A stretch of DNA of 64,000 nucleotides from Methylorubrum salsuginis. GTDB lineage: Bacteria; Pseudomonadota; Alphaproteobacteria; Rhizobiales; Beijerinckiaceae. The notes beneath the pieces are model-generated. The model had not been told where the DNA came from. It searched no databases and saw only the letters and a program-made list of their open reading frames with translations. The DNA lies in NCBI RefSeq assembly GCF_900114375.1, contig NZ_FOSV01000012.1, positions 62,001-126,000 on the forward strand, written 5' to 3'. Shown piece after piece: positions 45,453 to 54,595 of this stretch. The position numbers and the translations under genes were made by a program. Position 1 is the stretch's first letter. Each line of letters begins with the position of its first letter.

Positions 45453-46894
45453 AATCCGGCCTCGCCCTCACGCAGGCCCTCCTGCGCCTCGGCCCGGCGA
45501 TCCTTCCCTTCGCCGACGCCGCGACGAAGGAGCTGCCGCTCGGGCGGCTGATGCGGCTGTCGCTGTTTCAGGTCACGGTCGGCATGGCCGCCGTGCTGCT
45601 GATCGGCACGCTCAACCGTGTCATGATCGTCGAGTTGGCGGTCCCGGCCTGGATCGTGGCGGTGATGCTGTCCCTGCCGCTGCTGTTCGCCCCCTTGCGC
45701 GCCCTCGTCGGCTTCCGCTCCGACACGCACCGCTCGGTGCTGGGCTGGCGGCGGGTGCCCTACATCTGGTTCGGCACGCTGCTGCAATTCGGCGGGCTGG
45801 CGATCATGCCGTTCGCCCTGCTGATCCTGTCGGGCGACACCACCGGCCCGGCCTGGGTCGGGCATGTCGCCGCCGCGCTCGCCTTCCTGCTCGTGGGCGC
45901 GGGCCTTCACACCACCCAAACCGTCGGACTTGCGCTCGCCACCGACCTCGCGCCCGCCCATGCCCGGCCGAAGGTGGTGGCCCTGCTCTGCGCCATGCTG
46001 CTCGTCGGCATGATGGGCAGCGCGCTGCTGTTCGGCCTCGCGCTCGCCAACTTCTCCGCCATCCGGCTGATCCAGGTGATCCAGGGCGCGGCGCTGGTCA
46101 CCATCGTGCTCAACGGCATCGCCCTGTGGAAGCAGGAGCCGCGCAATTCGGCGCTGACCGCTCGCGACGCCCCGCGCCCGACTTTTGCCGAATCCTGGCA
46201 CGGCTATGCCGGCGAGCCGACGGCGCGGCGCCGCCTCGTCGCCATCGGTCTCGGCACCGCCGGCTTCTCCATGCAGGACATCCTGCTCGAACCCTATGGC
46301 GGGCAGATCCTCAATCTCAGCGTCGGCCAGACCACCGCGCTCACCGCCATGCTCGCGGCGGGCGGCGGCCTCGGGCTCGTCGCGGCGGCGCGCTGGCTCG
46401 CCCGCGGCGGCGATCCCTACCGCGTCGCGGCCGTGGGCTCGGTCATCGGCATCCTGGCCTTCTCGGCGGTGATCTTCGCCGCCCCCCTGGCCTCGGCCCG
46501 GCTGTTCGCCGCGGGCGTGACCCTGATCGGCATCGGCGGCGGCCTGTTCGCCCACGGCACGCTCACCGCGTCGATGGCCAAGGCGACGCCCGAGGATACC
46601 GGCCTCGCGCTCGGTGCCTGGGGCGCGGTGCAGGCCACCGCCGCCGGCGCGGCCATCGCGGCGAGCGGCATCCTGCGCGATGTCGGCGCGGCGGTGGCGC
46701 AATCCGGCGTGCTCGGCGAGGGCATGAACGAGCCGGCCATCGGCTACCTCATCGTCTACCACGTCGAGATCGCGCTGCTGTTCGCAACCCTGGTGGCGAT
46801 CGGCCCGCTGGTTCGCATCGATTCCGCCGACCCCGCGCGCCCGGACGAGGGACGCGCGCGCACCTTCGACCCCCTCGTCAACCGTCCCACCTGA
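45449..46894 (+). CDS. lhaA: LhaA/PucC-family light-harvesting complex assembly protein
   Basis: 481-residue 12-helix membrane protein required in purple bacteria for LH1 assembly. Signatures: RLSLFQVTVGMAAVLLIGTL, STINRVM-like LNRVMIVELAVPAW, GFRSDTHRSVLGWRRVPYIW and SMQDILLEPYGGQILNLSVG. It starts in the bchM stop (ATGA) and sits 13 bp before puhA. It is paralogous to the gene at 31766-33133. Confidence 0.94.
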   Translation: MKSGLALTQALLRLGPAILPFADAATKELPLGRLMRLSLFQVTVGMAAVLLIGTLNRVMIVELAVPAWIVAVMLSLPLLFAPLRALVGFRSDTHRSVLGWRRVPYIWFGTLLQFGGLAIMPFALLILSGDTTGPAWVGHVAAALAFLLVGAGLHTTQTVGLALATDLAPAHARPKVVALLCAMLLVGMMGSALLFGLALANFSAIRLIQVIQGAALVTIVLNGIALWKQEPRNSALTARDAPRPTFAESWHGYAGEPTARRRLVAIGLGTAGFSMQDILLEPYGGQILNLSVGQTTALTAMLAAGGGLGLVAAARWLARGGDPYRVAAVGSVIGILAFSAVIFAAPLASARLFAAGVTLIGIGGGLFAHGTLTASMAKATPEDTGLALGAWGAVQATAAGAAIAASGILRDVGAAVAQSGVLGEGMNEPAIGYLIVYHVEIALLFATLVAIGPLVRIDSADPARPDEGRARTFDPLVNRPT

Positions 46895-46907
46895 TCGGAG
46901 GCGCGTC

Positions 46908-47681
46908 ATGCCCAGAGGCGAGATCACCGGTTACATCGACGTCGCACAGGTCACGCTCTACGCGTTCTGGCTCTTCTTCGCGGGGCTGGTGTTCTACCTG
47001 CGCCGCGAGGACCGCCGTGAGGGCTACCCCCTCGAGAACGAGGCCGCCGGCCGCCTCAAGGCCTACGATCCGGTGCTGATCCCGACGCCCAAGGCGTTCC
47101 CCCTGTCGAGCGGCCACACCATGTACGCGCCGCGCACCGACGTCGCCTACGAGACCGGCATCCCGGCGGCCAAGCGCGAGCCCTGGCCCGGCGCGCCCTA
47201 TTTCCGCACCGACACCTCCCTGCAGGCGGGCGTCGGTCCCGGCTCGTGGACGCCGCGCCACGACGAGCACGACCGCACTTGGGACGGCCATTACCGCATC
47301 GTGCCGCTGCGCGTCGCCGACACCTTCGTGGTGCACGAGGCCGGGCCGAACCCCATCGGCATGTCGGTGCTGGGCGCCGACCGCAACGTCGCCGGCACCG
47401 TCACGGACCTCTGGGTCGATCGCGGTGAATCCTTCGTGCGCTACTACGAGGTCGAGCTCGGTGCGGGCGGGCGCCGGGTGCTGATGCCGGCGACCTTCTG
47501 CTCCACCAGCCTGTTCACCAAGACGGTCACGACCGAGGCGCTGCTGGCGGCGCAGTTCGCCGACATCCCCGACCACAAGGACCCGGATTCGGTGACGCTC
47601 CTCGAGGAGGAGCGGATCATGGCCTATTTCGGCGCCGGCACCCTCTACGCCACGCCCGCCCGTGCGGAGCCGCTGCTGTGA
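46908..47681 (+). CDS. puhA: Photosynthetic reaction centre H subunit
   Basis: 257-residue H subunit, which caps the L-M core and shapes the proton path to QB. Its single N-terminal helix (VTLYAFWLFFAGLVFYL, ~14-30) is followed by RREDRREGYPLE and a cytoplasmic beta domain ending with DKDPDSVTLLEEERI-like sequence. The stop overlaps puhB (GTGA). The L and M genes (puf operon) are not in the window. Confidence 0.97.
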   Translation: MPRGEITGYIDVAQVTLYAFWLFFAGLVFYLRREDRREGYPLENEAAGRLKAYDPVLIPTPKAFPLSSGHTMYAPRTDVAYETGIPAAKREPWPGAPYFRTDTSLQAGVGPGSWTPRHDEHDRTWDGHYRIVPLRVADTFVVHEAGPNPIGMSVLGADRNVAGTVTDLWVDRGESFVRYYEVELGAGGRRVLMPATFCSTSLFTKTVTTEALLAAQFADIPDHKDPDSVTLLEEERIMAYFGAGTLYATPARAEPLL

Positions 47682-48346
47682 GCGAGTCGGAATTCCTCCC
47701 CGAGGGCACCCTGCGCGGGATGCCCGGCCCCTTGCCTGCGGGCGAACGCATCCTGTGGCGCGGCGCGCCGACCTGGCGCGGCGTGCTGGTGCAGGTCTTC
47801 CATCTCCGGCCGGTGGTGGCGTGGTTCGCCGGCACCGCGACGCTGTTCGGCATCGCCGCCGCGGCGCAGGGCGGCATGGTGAGCGCCCTCAGCGTCGTCG
47901 CACCGACGCTGCTGATCGGGGTGGGCGGCATCGCGCTGCTGACCGTGCTGGCCTGGCTCGTGCACCGCACGACCGTCTACACGGTCACCGACCGGCGCGT
48001 GGTCATGCATGTCGGCATCGCCCTGCCGATCACGCTCAATCTCCCCCATGCCCAGATCGAGGGCGCGGGTCTGCATCTCTTCGGCGACGGCAGCGGCGAC
48101 ATCCCGCTGCAACTGCCGGCGGGCGAGCGGATCGCCTACCTGCATCTGTGGCCCCATGCCCGGCCCTGGCGCGTGAGCCGCCCCGAGCCGATGCTGCGCT
48201 CGGTGCCCGACGCCCGCGCGGTCGCCGAAACGCTCGCCGGCGCGCTCGCCGCCCGAGGTCCGCGGATCGCGGAAGGCGTCTTGGCCGTGCCGAGCGAGCG
48301 TCCGCGCCACACCCCGCAATCGGGCCGTCTCGCAGCCGCCGGCTGA
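47678..48346 (+). CDS. puhB: Photosynthetic complex assembly protein PuhB
   Basis: 222-residue membrane protein needed for efficient reaction-centre/LH1 assembly. It starts GTG 47678 in the puhA stop. LPAGERILWRGAPTWR begins a PH-like/bPH2-type segment after two or three helices (VVAWFAGTATLFGIAAAA, LLIGVGGIALLTVLAWL), with VYTVTDRRVVMHVGIALP. Standard for the puhABC cluster. Confidence 0.92.
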   Translation: MSESEFLPEGTLRGMPGPLPAGERILWRGAPTWRGVLVQVFHLRPVVAWFAGTATLFGIAAAAQGGMVSALSVVAPTLLIGVGGIALLTVLAWLVHRTTVYTVTDRRVVMHVGIALPITLNLPHAQIEGAGLHLFGDGSGDIPLQLPAGERIAYLHLWPHARPWRVSRPEPMLRSVPDARAVAETLAGALAARGPRIAEGVLAVPSERPRHTPQSGRLAAAG

Positions 48347-48364
48347 CATCGAGGAGCGTGAGCC

Positions 48365-48850
48365 ATGCCCGTCGAACTCCCCGCCCGTCGCCCGTCGAGC
48401 CCGCCGCCCCCGCGCCGCTCGCCCCAGTCGCTCGCCGTGATCGGCATCGGCGCGCTGCTCGGCGTCGTGATGCTGGCGGTGTTCGTCGGTCGCCGGGAGG
48501 GCGTCGGCCTCACCGAACTGCCCCCCGGCCGCCCGGTCGCGAGCCTGGGCTTTCGCGCCGAGGACCGGCCGGACGGCGCGGTCGAGCTGATGGGTGCCGC
48601 GGACAACCGGCTCGTCGCCCGCATCAACCCGGGCGAGGGCGGTTTCATGCGCGGGACGCTGCGGGGTCTGGCGCAGGCCCGGCAGCGCGAGGGGCTCGGA
48701 CCGGAGCAGCCCTTCACGCTCACACGATTCGACAACGGCACCCTGGCGTTGGAGGATGCGGCCACCGGGCGCCATGTCGCGCTGGAGGCTTTCGGCGCCA
48801 CCAACGCCGCCGCCTTCGCCCGCCTCCTGCCCGGCAACGAAACGAAATAG
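48365..48850 (+). CDS. puhC: Photosynthetic complex assembly protein PuhC
   Basis: 161-residue single-pass protein. A short Pro-rich cytoplasmic start precedes a helix (SLAVIGIGALLGVVMLAVFV), and a periplasmic domain with LGFRAEDRPDGAVELM and RQREGLGPEQPFTLTRFDNG follows. PuhC affects LH1/RC organisation in Rhodobacter. Confidence 0.9.
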   Translation: MPVELPARRPSSPPPPRRSPQSLAVIGIGALLGVVMLAVFVGRREGVGLTELPPGRPVASLGFRAEDRPDGAVELMGAADNRLVARINPGEGGFMRGTLRGLAQARQREGLGPEQPFTLTRFDNGTLALEDAATGRHVALEAFGATNAAAFARLLPGNETK

Positions 48851-48863
48851 GGGAGGGCCGTCC

Positions 48864-49160
48864 ATGACCTGGATCGGCAAGCGAATCGTCGAGGTGCCCT
48901 GCACCGTCGAGATCGAGCAGACGCCCGAAAGCCTGCACGCCCACGTGACTCTGGATGCCGGATTCGACATCGAGCCCGGCGACGAGGTGCAGGTCCACGA
49001 CGCACCCACCGAGGTGCCCTACGGCGAGCGCCTCACCGTGCGCCGCACCGCCACCGTCACCCGCGCCGGCCGCCTGGAGCGGGCTTGGACCAAGCTGATC
49101 GCCCATCTCGAGCTGACCGAGCTCTACGAGGTGAGCTTTTCCGAACGGAGGTCGCTGTGA
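48864..49160 (+). CDS. Conserved small protein between puhC and acsF
   Basis: 98 residues starting at ATG 48864 after GGGGAGGG. It is soluble, beta-rich and acidic ([39 protein letters not shown]), with a C-terminal helix. A gene of this size between puhC and acsF occurs in other photosynthesis clusters. Function not recognised. Its stop overlaps the acsF start (GTGA), suggesting stoichiometric production with the cyclase; a role as an AcsF partner is an inference. Confidence 0.8.
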   Translation: MTWIGKRIVEVPCTVEIEQTPESLHAHVTLDAGFDIEPGDEVQVHDAPTEVPYGERLTVRRTATVTRAGRLERAWTKLIAHLELTELYEVSFSERRSL

Positions 49161-50245
49161 ACGCCAACGTCCAGCCCCCGGCGGGCACCCCGGTCCCGCG
49201 CCATCCGGTCAACGAATCGACCAAGGCCGCCCAGGAGACCACCTTCCTTAGCCCGCGCTTCTACACGACGGATTTCGAGGAACTCGACCGCACCGACGTC
49301 GAGCCGGTGCGCAAGGAGTGGGACATCCTGATCGAGGAGCTGCGCTCCGACCCGAACAAGCGCCACTTCGTCCGCAACGAGGAATTCGATTGCGACCTGT
49401 CGCATCTCGATCCCGAATTGCGGAAGGAGTTCCTGGACTTCCTCGTCTCGTCGATCACCGCGGAGTTCTCCGGCTGCGTGCTCTATGCCGAGATGAGGAA
49501 GCGCGCCAAGAACAAGGACATCAAGGAGCTGTTCGGCTTCATGAGCCGTGACGAGGCGCGCCACGCCGGCTTCATCAACGACACGCTCAAGGACTTTGGT
49601 ATTGGCGTGGACTTAGGGTTTTTGACGAAGGCCAAGAAGTACACATTCTTCAAGCCCAAGTTCATTTTTTACGCGACGTATTTGTCCGAAAAAATCGGCT
49701 ATGCGCGCTACATCACCATCTATCGCGAGTTGGAGCGCAATCCCGACCGGCGCATCCATCCGATCTTCAAGTGGTTCGAGAAGTGGTGCAACGACGAGTT
49801 CCGCCACGGCGAGGCCTTCGCGCTCCTCATGCGGGCCAACCCGAAGCTGACCTCGGGCGTCAACCGCTACTGGATCCGCTTCTTCCTGCTCGCCGTCTAC
49901 GCGACGATGTACGTGCGCGACCATTGCCGCCCCGCCTTCCACAAGGCGCTCGGCGTCGATCCGAGCGAGTACGACTTCAAGGTCTTCCGCATCACCTCGG
50001 AGATCTCGAAGCAGACCTTCCCGATCACCCTCGACATCGACGATCCGCGCTTCAAGGCCGGGCTCGACCGGCTGCTCGACTGTGCCCGGAAGATCTCGGA
50101 GGCGAAGGCGGAAGGCGGCGTCGCGGGCAAGCTGAAGCAGGGCATCCAGACGCTGCGTGCGGCCGGCACCTTCGTTCGGCTCTACCTGCTGCCGGTCAAG
50201 CAGCACGCGATGCCCGCCGACATCCGCCTCCAGCCGGTCTGGTAG
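49157..50245 (+). CDS. acsF: Mg-protoporphyrin IX monomethyl ester oxidative cyclase
   Basis: 362-residue diiron oxygenase that builds the isocyclic E ring using O2, the aerobic route. Ferritin-like metal motifs are ExxH at E133/H136 (DEARHAG) and E214/H217 (DEFRHGEAF). The start is GTG 49157, with GGAGG upstream. A 100-bp patch (about 49595-49700, residues ~147-182) uses codons unlike the rest of the gene, including TTA, GGT, ATT and TTT, and is clearly AT-richer though the protein stays conserved. Confidence 0.96.
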   Translation: MNANVQPPAGTPVPRHPVNESTKAAQETTFLSPRFYTTDFEELDRTDVEPVRKEWDILIEELRSDPNKRHFVRNEEFDCDLSHLDPELRKEFLDFLVSSITAEFSGCVLYAEMRKRAKNKDIKELFGFMSRDEARHAGFINDTLKDFGIGVDLGFLTKAKKYTFFKPKFIFYATYLSEKIGYARYITIYRELERNPDRRIHPIFKWFEKWCNDEFRHGEAFALLMRANPKLTSGVNRYWIRFFLLAVYATMYVRDHCRPAFHKALGVDPSEYDFKVFRITSEISKQTFPITLDIDDPRFKAGLDRLLDCARKISEAKAEGGVAGKLKQGIQTLRAAGTFVRLYLLPVKQHAMPADIRLQPVW

Positions 50246-50246
50246 C

Positions 50247-51053
50247 ATGGGCGACCTCGCCGCCCCGGCGCTCTATGCCGTCCTGCTGTGGTGGGCCGCC
50301 ACCGGGCTGGTGCTGGTGCTCCAGCACCGGCCGCGGCCGCACCATGCCCGGCTGATGCTGGCGGCGAGCGTCGGGTTGGCGGGCGCCTTCTGGGCGATCC
50401 GCGCGAGCGCGGGCGATTCCACGGAGACGGGCGCCTATCTCGGCTTCAGCGCCGCCATCGCGGTCTGGGGCTGGCAGGAGATGAGCTACTACATGGGCTT
50501 CGTCTCTGGCCCGCGGCCGGCCGCCTGCGCACCGTCGGTGCGGGGGCTCGACCGGTTTTTCGCCGCGCTGGCCACCAGCCTGTGGCATGAATTCGCGATT
50601 CTCGGCGGGGGCCTCGCCATCCTCTGCCTCACCTGGGGGCAGGAGAACCGCATCGCGCTGTGGACCTACGGGCTGCTGACGCTGATGAACGCCTCGGCCC
50701 GGCTCAACCTGTTCCTCGGCGTGCGCAACCTCCATGCCGAGTTCCTGCCGGCCCATCTCGGCTACCTTGCCTGCTACCTGTCGCGGCGGCCGATGAACCC
50801 GCTGTTCCCGGTCTCGGTGACGCTCGGCACCGCGATCACCGCCCTGCTGATTCAAGGCGCGCTGGCGCCCGACATCGGCGCGGGCACCGCCACCGGCCTC
50901 ACCCTTCTGGCGACGCTCGCCGCGCTCGCCACCCTGGAGCACTGGTTCCTGATGCTGCCGCTGCCCTCAGCGGCCCTGTGGAACTGGAGCCTGCCGGGGC
51001 GGGCCGCGCCCGCCGCCGACGCGCCGGAGGGCGGCGCCACGCCCCACGATTGA
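50247..51053 (+). CDS. puhE: PuhE/DUF3623-family membrane protein
   Basis: 268-residue integral membrane protein of about seven helices ([68 protein letters not shown]). In Rhodobacter it influences bacteriochlorophyll production. It begins one base after the acsF stop. Position before hemA matches other purple bacteria. Confidence 0.9.
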   Translation: MGDLAAPALYAVLLWWAATGLVLVLQHRPRPHHARLMLAASVGLAGAFWAIRASAGDSTETGAYLGFSAAIAVWGWQEMSYYMGFVSGPRPAACAPSVRGLDRFFAALATSLWHEFAILGGGLAILCLTWGQENRIALWTYGLLTLMNASARLNLFLGVRNLHAEFLPAHLGYLACYLSRRPMNPLFPVSVTLGTAITALLIQGALAPDIGAGTATGLTLLATLAALATLEHWFLMLPLPSAALWNWSLPGRAAPAADAPEGGATPHD

Positions 51054-51103
51054 CGATTCAGACCTCAGGCGGACGCGAGAGCCGCGGGCACGGGAGGACG
51101 GCC

Positions 51104-52321
51104 ATGGACTACGAAGCCTTCTTCGACAGCGAGATCGCCGGTCTGCACCGGGAGGGCCGCTACCGGGTCTTCACCGATCTGGAGCGGCAGGCCGGGCGCT
51201 ACCCCTACGCCACCCATCACAGCCCCGCGGGCGAGCGCGAGGTGACGGTGTGGTGCTCCAACGACTATCTCGGCATGGGCCAGCACCCGGCTGTGGTCGG
51301 CGCCATGCACGAGGCGATCGAGCGCTGCGGCGCGGGCGCGGGCGGCACCCGCAACATCTCCGGCACCAACCACTATCACGTGCTGCTCGAGCAGGAGCTG
51401 GCCGACCTGCACGGCAAGGAGGCGGCGCTGATCTTCTCCTCGGGCTACGTCTCGAATTGGGCGGCGCTCGGCACGCTCGGCTCGAAGCTGCCCGGATGCG
51501 TGATCTTCTCGGACGAGGGCAACCACGCCTCGATGATCGAGGGCATCCGCTCCAGCCGCGCCGAGCGCCAGATCTTCCGTCACAACGACCCGGAGGATCT
51601 CAACCGAAAGCTCTCGCTGATCGAGCCCGGCCGGGCCAAGCTCGTGGCCTTCGAGTCGGTCTATTCCATGGACGGCGACATCGCCCCGATCGACGAGATC
51701 TGCGATGTCGCCGAGGCCCACGGCGCGCTGACCTATCTCGACGAGGTCCACGCGGTCGGCCTCTACGGGGCGCGGGGCGGTGGCATCTCCGAGCGGATGG
51801 GGCTGGCCCACCGGCTCGACGTGATCGAGGGCACCCTGGGCAAGGCCTTCGCCGTGCATGGCGGCTACATCACCGGCTCGAACCGCCTGTGCGATTTCGT
51901 ACGCAGCTTCGCCTCCGGCTTCATCTTCACCACCTCGCTGCCCCCGGCGGTCGCGGCGGGCGCGGCGGCGAGCATCCGCCATCTCAAGGGCAGCGGCGTC
52001 GAGCGGGCCCGGCATCAGGAGCGGGTCGCGAAAGTGCGCCAAGCGCTGGACGCGGCCGGCATCCCGGTGCTGGCCAACCGCAGCCACATCGTTCCGGTGA
52101 TGGTCGGCGATCCCGTGCTCTGCAAGGCGATCAGCGACAGCCTGCTCGACGAGTTCGGCATCTACGTCCAGCCGATCAACTACCCGACCGTGCCGCGCGG
52201 CACCGAGCGCCTGCGCATCACGCCCTCGCCGTTGCATTCCAATGCCGACATCGACCACCTCGTCGATGCCCTGAGCACGATCTGGAGCCGCATCGGCCTG
52301 AGCCGGCAGGCGGCCGAGTAA
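51104..52321 (+). CDS. hemA: 5-aminolevulinate synthase
   Basis: 405-residue PLP enzyme condensing glycine and succinyl-CoA, the C4 route to tetrapyrroles. [21 protein letters not shown] start, [22 protein letters not shown] region, [10 protein letters not shown] and PLP Lys247 in [11 protein letters not shown] 51104 has GGGAGG upstream. As the last gene of the bchF-hemA series, precursor supply is tied to pigment synthesis. It ends before a 16-bp hairpin. Confidence 0.97.
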   Translation: MDYEAFFDSEIAGLHREGRYRVFTDLERQAGRYPYATHHSPAGEREVTVWCSNDYLGMGQHPAVVGAMHEAIERCGAGAGGTRNISGTNHYHVLLEQELADLHGKEAALIFSSGYVSNWAALGTLGSKLPGCVIFSDEGNHASMIEGIRSSRAERQIFRHNDPEDLNRKLSLIEPGRAKLVAFESVYSMDGDIAPIDEICDVAEAHGALTYLDEVHAVGLYGARGGGISERMGLAHRLDVIEGTLGKAFAVHGGYITGSNRLCDFVRSFASGFIFTTSLPPAVAAGAAASIRHLKGSGVERARHQERVAKVRQALDAAGIPVLANRSHIVPVMVGDPVLCKAISDSLLDEFGIYVQPINYPTVPRGTERLRITPSPLHSNADIDHLVDALSTIWSRIGLSRQAAE

Positions 52322-52323
52322 AC

Positions 52324-52360
52324 GCGAGGGGCGGGGCGCGTGATGCGCCCCGCCCCTCGC
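52324..52360. terminator. Strong hairpin ending the bchF-hemA series
   Basis: A perfect 16-bp GC stem (52324-52339 with 52345-52360) and a 5-nt loop. No T run on the plus strand. It separates hemA from the convergent RTX gene. Confidence 0.7.
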
Positions 52361-52373
52361 TACGCCGGTCGCC

Positions 52374-53720
52374 TCAGCCGATCAGGAAGTCGAGGTGCGA
52401 GACCGTCGAGACGCCGTGGCTGTCGACCTGGGTCTTGAAGGTGTCGATGGTGGCGAACTTGATCGCTGCCGCCGCGCCGCTGCCGTCCTTGTCGTAGAAC
52501 AGGGCGCCGGACTTGCTGTCGTAGAGCACGCGGTCGCTGGCATCGACCTTGGCGCCGGGCTTGCCGATATCCTTGAACTGATCGGCGACGAGCACGCCCT
52601 TGGTGTCGGCGGTGAGGCCGGCGAATACGCTCTTCGCCAGTGTGATGGTATCGTCGATCACGCTGAAGTCGGCCAGATGCGCGACGTTGTCGGCGATCAC
52701 CGCGCCCTTGGTCGTCAGGATCGCCGAGTCGAACACGAAGGTGTCCTTCCCGCCGAGGCCGAACAGTGTGTCGGCCCCCGCGCCCGTCTTGCTCGCCCCG
52801 CCGCCGTTGATCACGTTGGCCGCGGCATTGCCCTTGATCGTGTTGGCGAACGCGTTGCCGGTCAGATCGATCTTGGCGCTGTTCGTGAGCTTGGTCGAGA
52901 CGTCCGCCGAGAGCTGCTCGATCGCCTGTCCGGCCCCGAGCTTGTAGCTCACCGTGGTGACGACCGTATCCGTGCCGCGATCCTTGGCCGACTCGATCAC
53001 CTGATCGAGCGCGTTGTCGACGAAATAGGTGTCGCTGCCCGCGAGCCCCTTCATCACGTCCGCGCCCGCACGGCCGTCGATCCGGTTGTCGCCGGCATTG
53101 CCCGTGATGGTGTTGGCGAATTCGTTGCCGGTGAGCGCAAGTTTGGCCGTGCCCTTCGCGTCCGCGGCCGACAGCGCCTCGATCTCCTGCTTGGCCTGCA
53201 GGGTGTAGCTGACCCGCGCCTTGACGGTGTCCAGCGTGCCGCCGCCCACGATTTCGATCACCGTGTCGGCGCTCGAATCGACGAAGTAGGTATCGTTGCC
53301 TGCGCCGCCCTTCATGGTGTCGCCGCCGCCGAACCCGTCGAGGATGTCGTCGAACTTCGAGCCTATGAGTGTGTCGGCGCCGCCGAACACGGCGTCGCGG
53401 ACCTTGGCCGCCGACAGGTTGATGTATACGCCGGCTTGCTGCTGCGTGATCGAAAGACCGGTTACCGTGTAGGCCAGCTTGCCGTTGATGTAGGTCTCGG
53501 TCGATGTCGTGGTGCCGAGATAGGGCACGGTTCCGAACGGCGTGGTCGCATAGGCGAAGCCGAAGCCCTTGATCTGGACCCAGGACGTCAGCGCGAATTG
53601 CGCCTTGAAGCCACCGGCCCCGCCATTCGCCGCGTCCGGAATGAAGATGGACGAGCGGATAGTCTTGTAGATATCCAAGTCCCTGAAGTCGGCTGCAAGG
53701 GTAGCCGTGAAGGTTGCCAT
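52374..53720 (-). CDS. RTX-like calcium-binding repeat protein
   Basis: 448-residue protein with hemolysin-type nonapeptide repeats: LIGSKFDDILDGFGGGDTMK, GGAGNDTYFVDSSADTVIE, GNAGDNRIDGRAGADVM and GLAGSDTYFVDNALDQVIE. Such repeats fold as a Ca-bound beta roll. The C-terminus (VSTVSHLDFLIG, hydrophobic end) looks like a type I secretion signal, and there is no N-terminal signal peptide. The N-terminal ~110 residues match nothing recognised. No ABC exporter is adjacent. Probably extracellular or surface. Confidence 0.85.
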   Translation of the reverse strand: MATFTATLAADFRDLDIYKTIRSSIFIPDAANGGAGGFKAQFALTSWVQIKGFGFAYATTPFGTVPYLGTTTSTETYINGKLAYTVTGLSITQQQAGVYINLSAAKVRDAVFGGADTLIGSKFDDILDGFGGGDTMKGGAGNDTYFVDSSADTVIEIVGGGTLDTVKARVSYTLQAKQEIEALSAADAKGTAKLALTGNEFANTITGNAGDNRIDGRAGADVMKGLAGSDTYFVDNALDQVIESAKDRGTDTVVTTVSYKLGAGQAIEQLSADVSTKLTNSAKIDLTGNAFANTIKGNAAANVINGGGASKTGAGADTLFGLGGKDTFVFDSAILTTKGAVIADNVAHLADFSVIDDTITLAKSVFAGLTADTKGVLVADQFKDIGKPGAKVDASDRVLYDSKSGALFYDKDGSGAAAAIKFATIDTFKTQVDSHGVSTVSHLDFLIG

Positions 53721-54141
53721 GGTTTCCGCGCCCCCAATCGAAGATTGCGCTCTGCGCTTCTTCTGAGGACGGCATGTCCCGATGAGAAACGGCGCAAGCC
53801 GTTCACTTATAAAGATGTCCTAATGAGTCGCAAAGGGCTGAAAACTGAATTGATTACCGATTATGCGATGAGATTTTTGATCGATACGATCGTAGATTAT
53901 AAAGAGCAGATCAGGTAGAGCAGTAGATTTTATAACTAACACCGACAGGGCGATCAAGACGAAGGCCGGCCAAGCGCGATCGAGCCAAGATTTTGGCGTG
54001 CGCGGATCAGTCAATCGACCTTGTAAAGCGCGCTCGTCGCGACGGCGCGCCAGGGCTTCGAGCTATGCCGACCCGGCCGGCGGCCTCCACCGCAGGCCAT
54101 GAACGCTTCCCCTCCCCGCGCGGTGGCGAGGAGGGAGCGGA
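53721..54141. other. AT-rich spacer upstream of the RTX gene
   Basis: 421 bp, markedly AT-richer than its surroundings between about 53800 and 53980. It contains a minus-strand frame at 53820-54014 with one hydrophobic segment but a TTG start and weak ribosome-binding site, not called as a gene. It must hold the RTX promoter. Confidence 0.4.
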
Positions 54142-54414
54142 TCACATCTTCTTTTCGAGCGCCGCCTTCACCTGCATCAGCTGGTCCCAGACCACGCCGG
54201 GGCTGGTGCCCATGAATTCGAGGCCGGCGGTGATGCCCCAGTAGATCCCGAACAGGATCACCGGCACGAGGATCCAGCCCAGAATCTCCTCGCCGCGGTG
54301 GCGGGCCCGGCGCCGGCGGCGGCGCTGCTCGCGGGCAGAGAGCTTGGGCTTCGGCGGAGGGGCGGGCGGCGTCGCGACCGGCCTGAGGGGCTCCTCCTGC
54401 GCGTCGCTCGTCAT
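54142..54414 (-). CDS. Small single-pass membrane protein
   Basis: 90 residues. A Pro-rich and then very basic cytoplasmic segment (REQRRRRRRARHRGEE) precedes one transmembrane helix (ILGWILVPVILFGIYWGITA, ~45-64) and a short tail ending EKKM. ATG 54414 has GGGGGA upstream. Located downstream of clpA on the same strand beyond two hairpins. Function unknown. Confidence 0.6.
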   Translation of the reverse strand: MTSDAQEEPLRPVATPPAPPPKPKLSAREQRRRRRRARHRGEEILGWILVPVILFGIYWGITAGLEFMGTSPGVVWDQLMQVKAALEKKM

Positions 54415-54477
54415 CGATCCCCCATCCTGCTCGGCCGCGCGGCGCCAGAATGCCCGCGATGCCGCTCATATCCGCAA

Positions 54478-54506
54478 GGCGGCACGGGAACGCAACCCGT
54501 GCCGCC
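54478..54506. terminator. Hairpin downstream of clpA
   Basis: An 11-bp perfect stem (54478-54488 with 54496-54506) and a 7-nt loop, past the clpA stop and next to the inverted-repeat element. No T run. Confidence 0.5.
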
Positions 54507-54515
54507 TCGTGCCTT

Positions 54516-54593
54516 GGTGTCTCTCACAAAACTCTCGCTGCACCGGCGCGCCCGGAGCGGACACCGGCCGTGAACGGGAGTTTTGTGAGGCAC
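54516..54593. repeat. Repeat copy 1 of an inverted pair flanking clpS-clpA
   Basis: A ~78-bp element whose own ends CTCACAAAACTC and GAGTTTTGTGAG form a hairpin. Its reverse complement recurs at 57685-57761 with only about eight differences. It abuts the clpA stop. Confidence 0.85.
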
Positions 54594-54595
54594 TC

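Noticed and set aside
53820..54014. 64-residue minus-strand frame with one hydrophobic helix
   Set aside because: TTG start with weak AAGG only, AT-rich spacer, no homology recognised; kept as an intergenic note.
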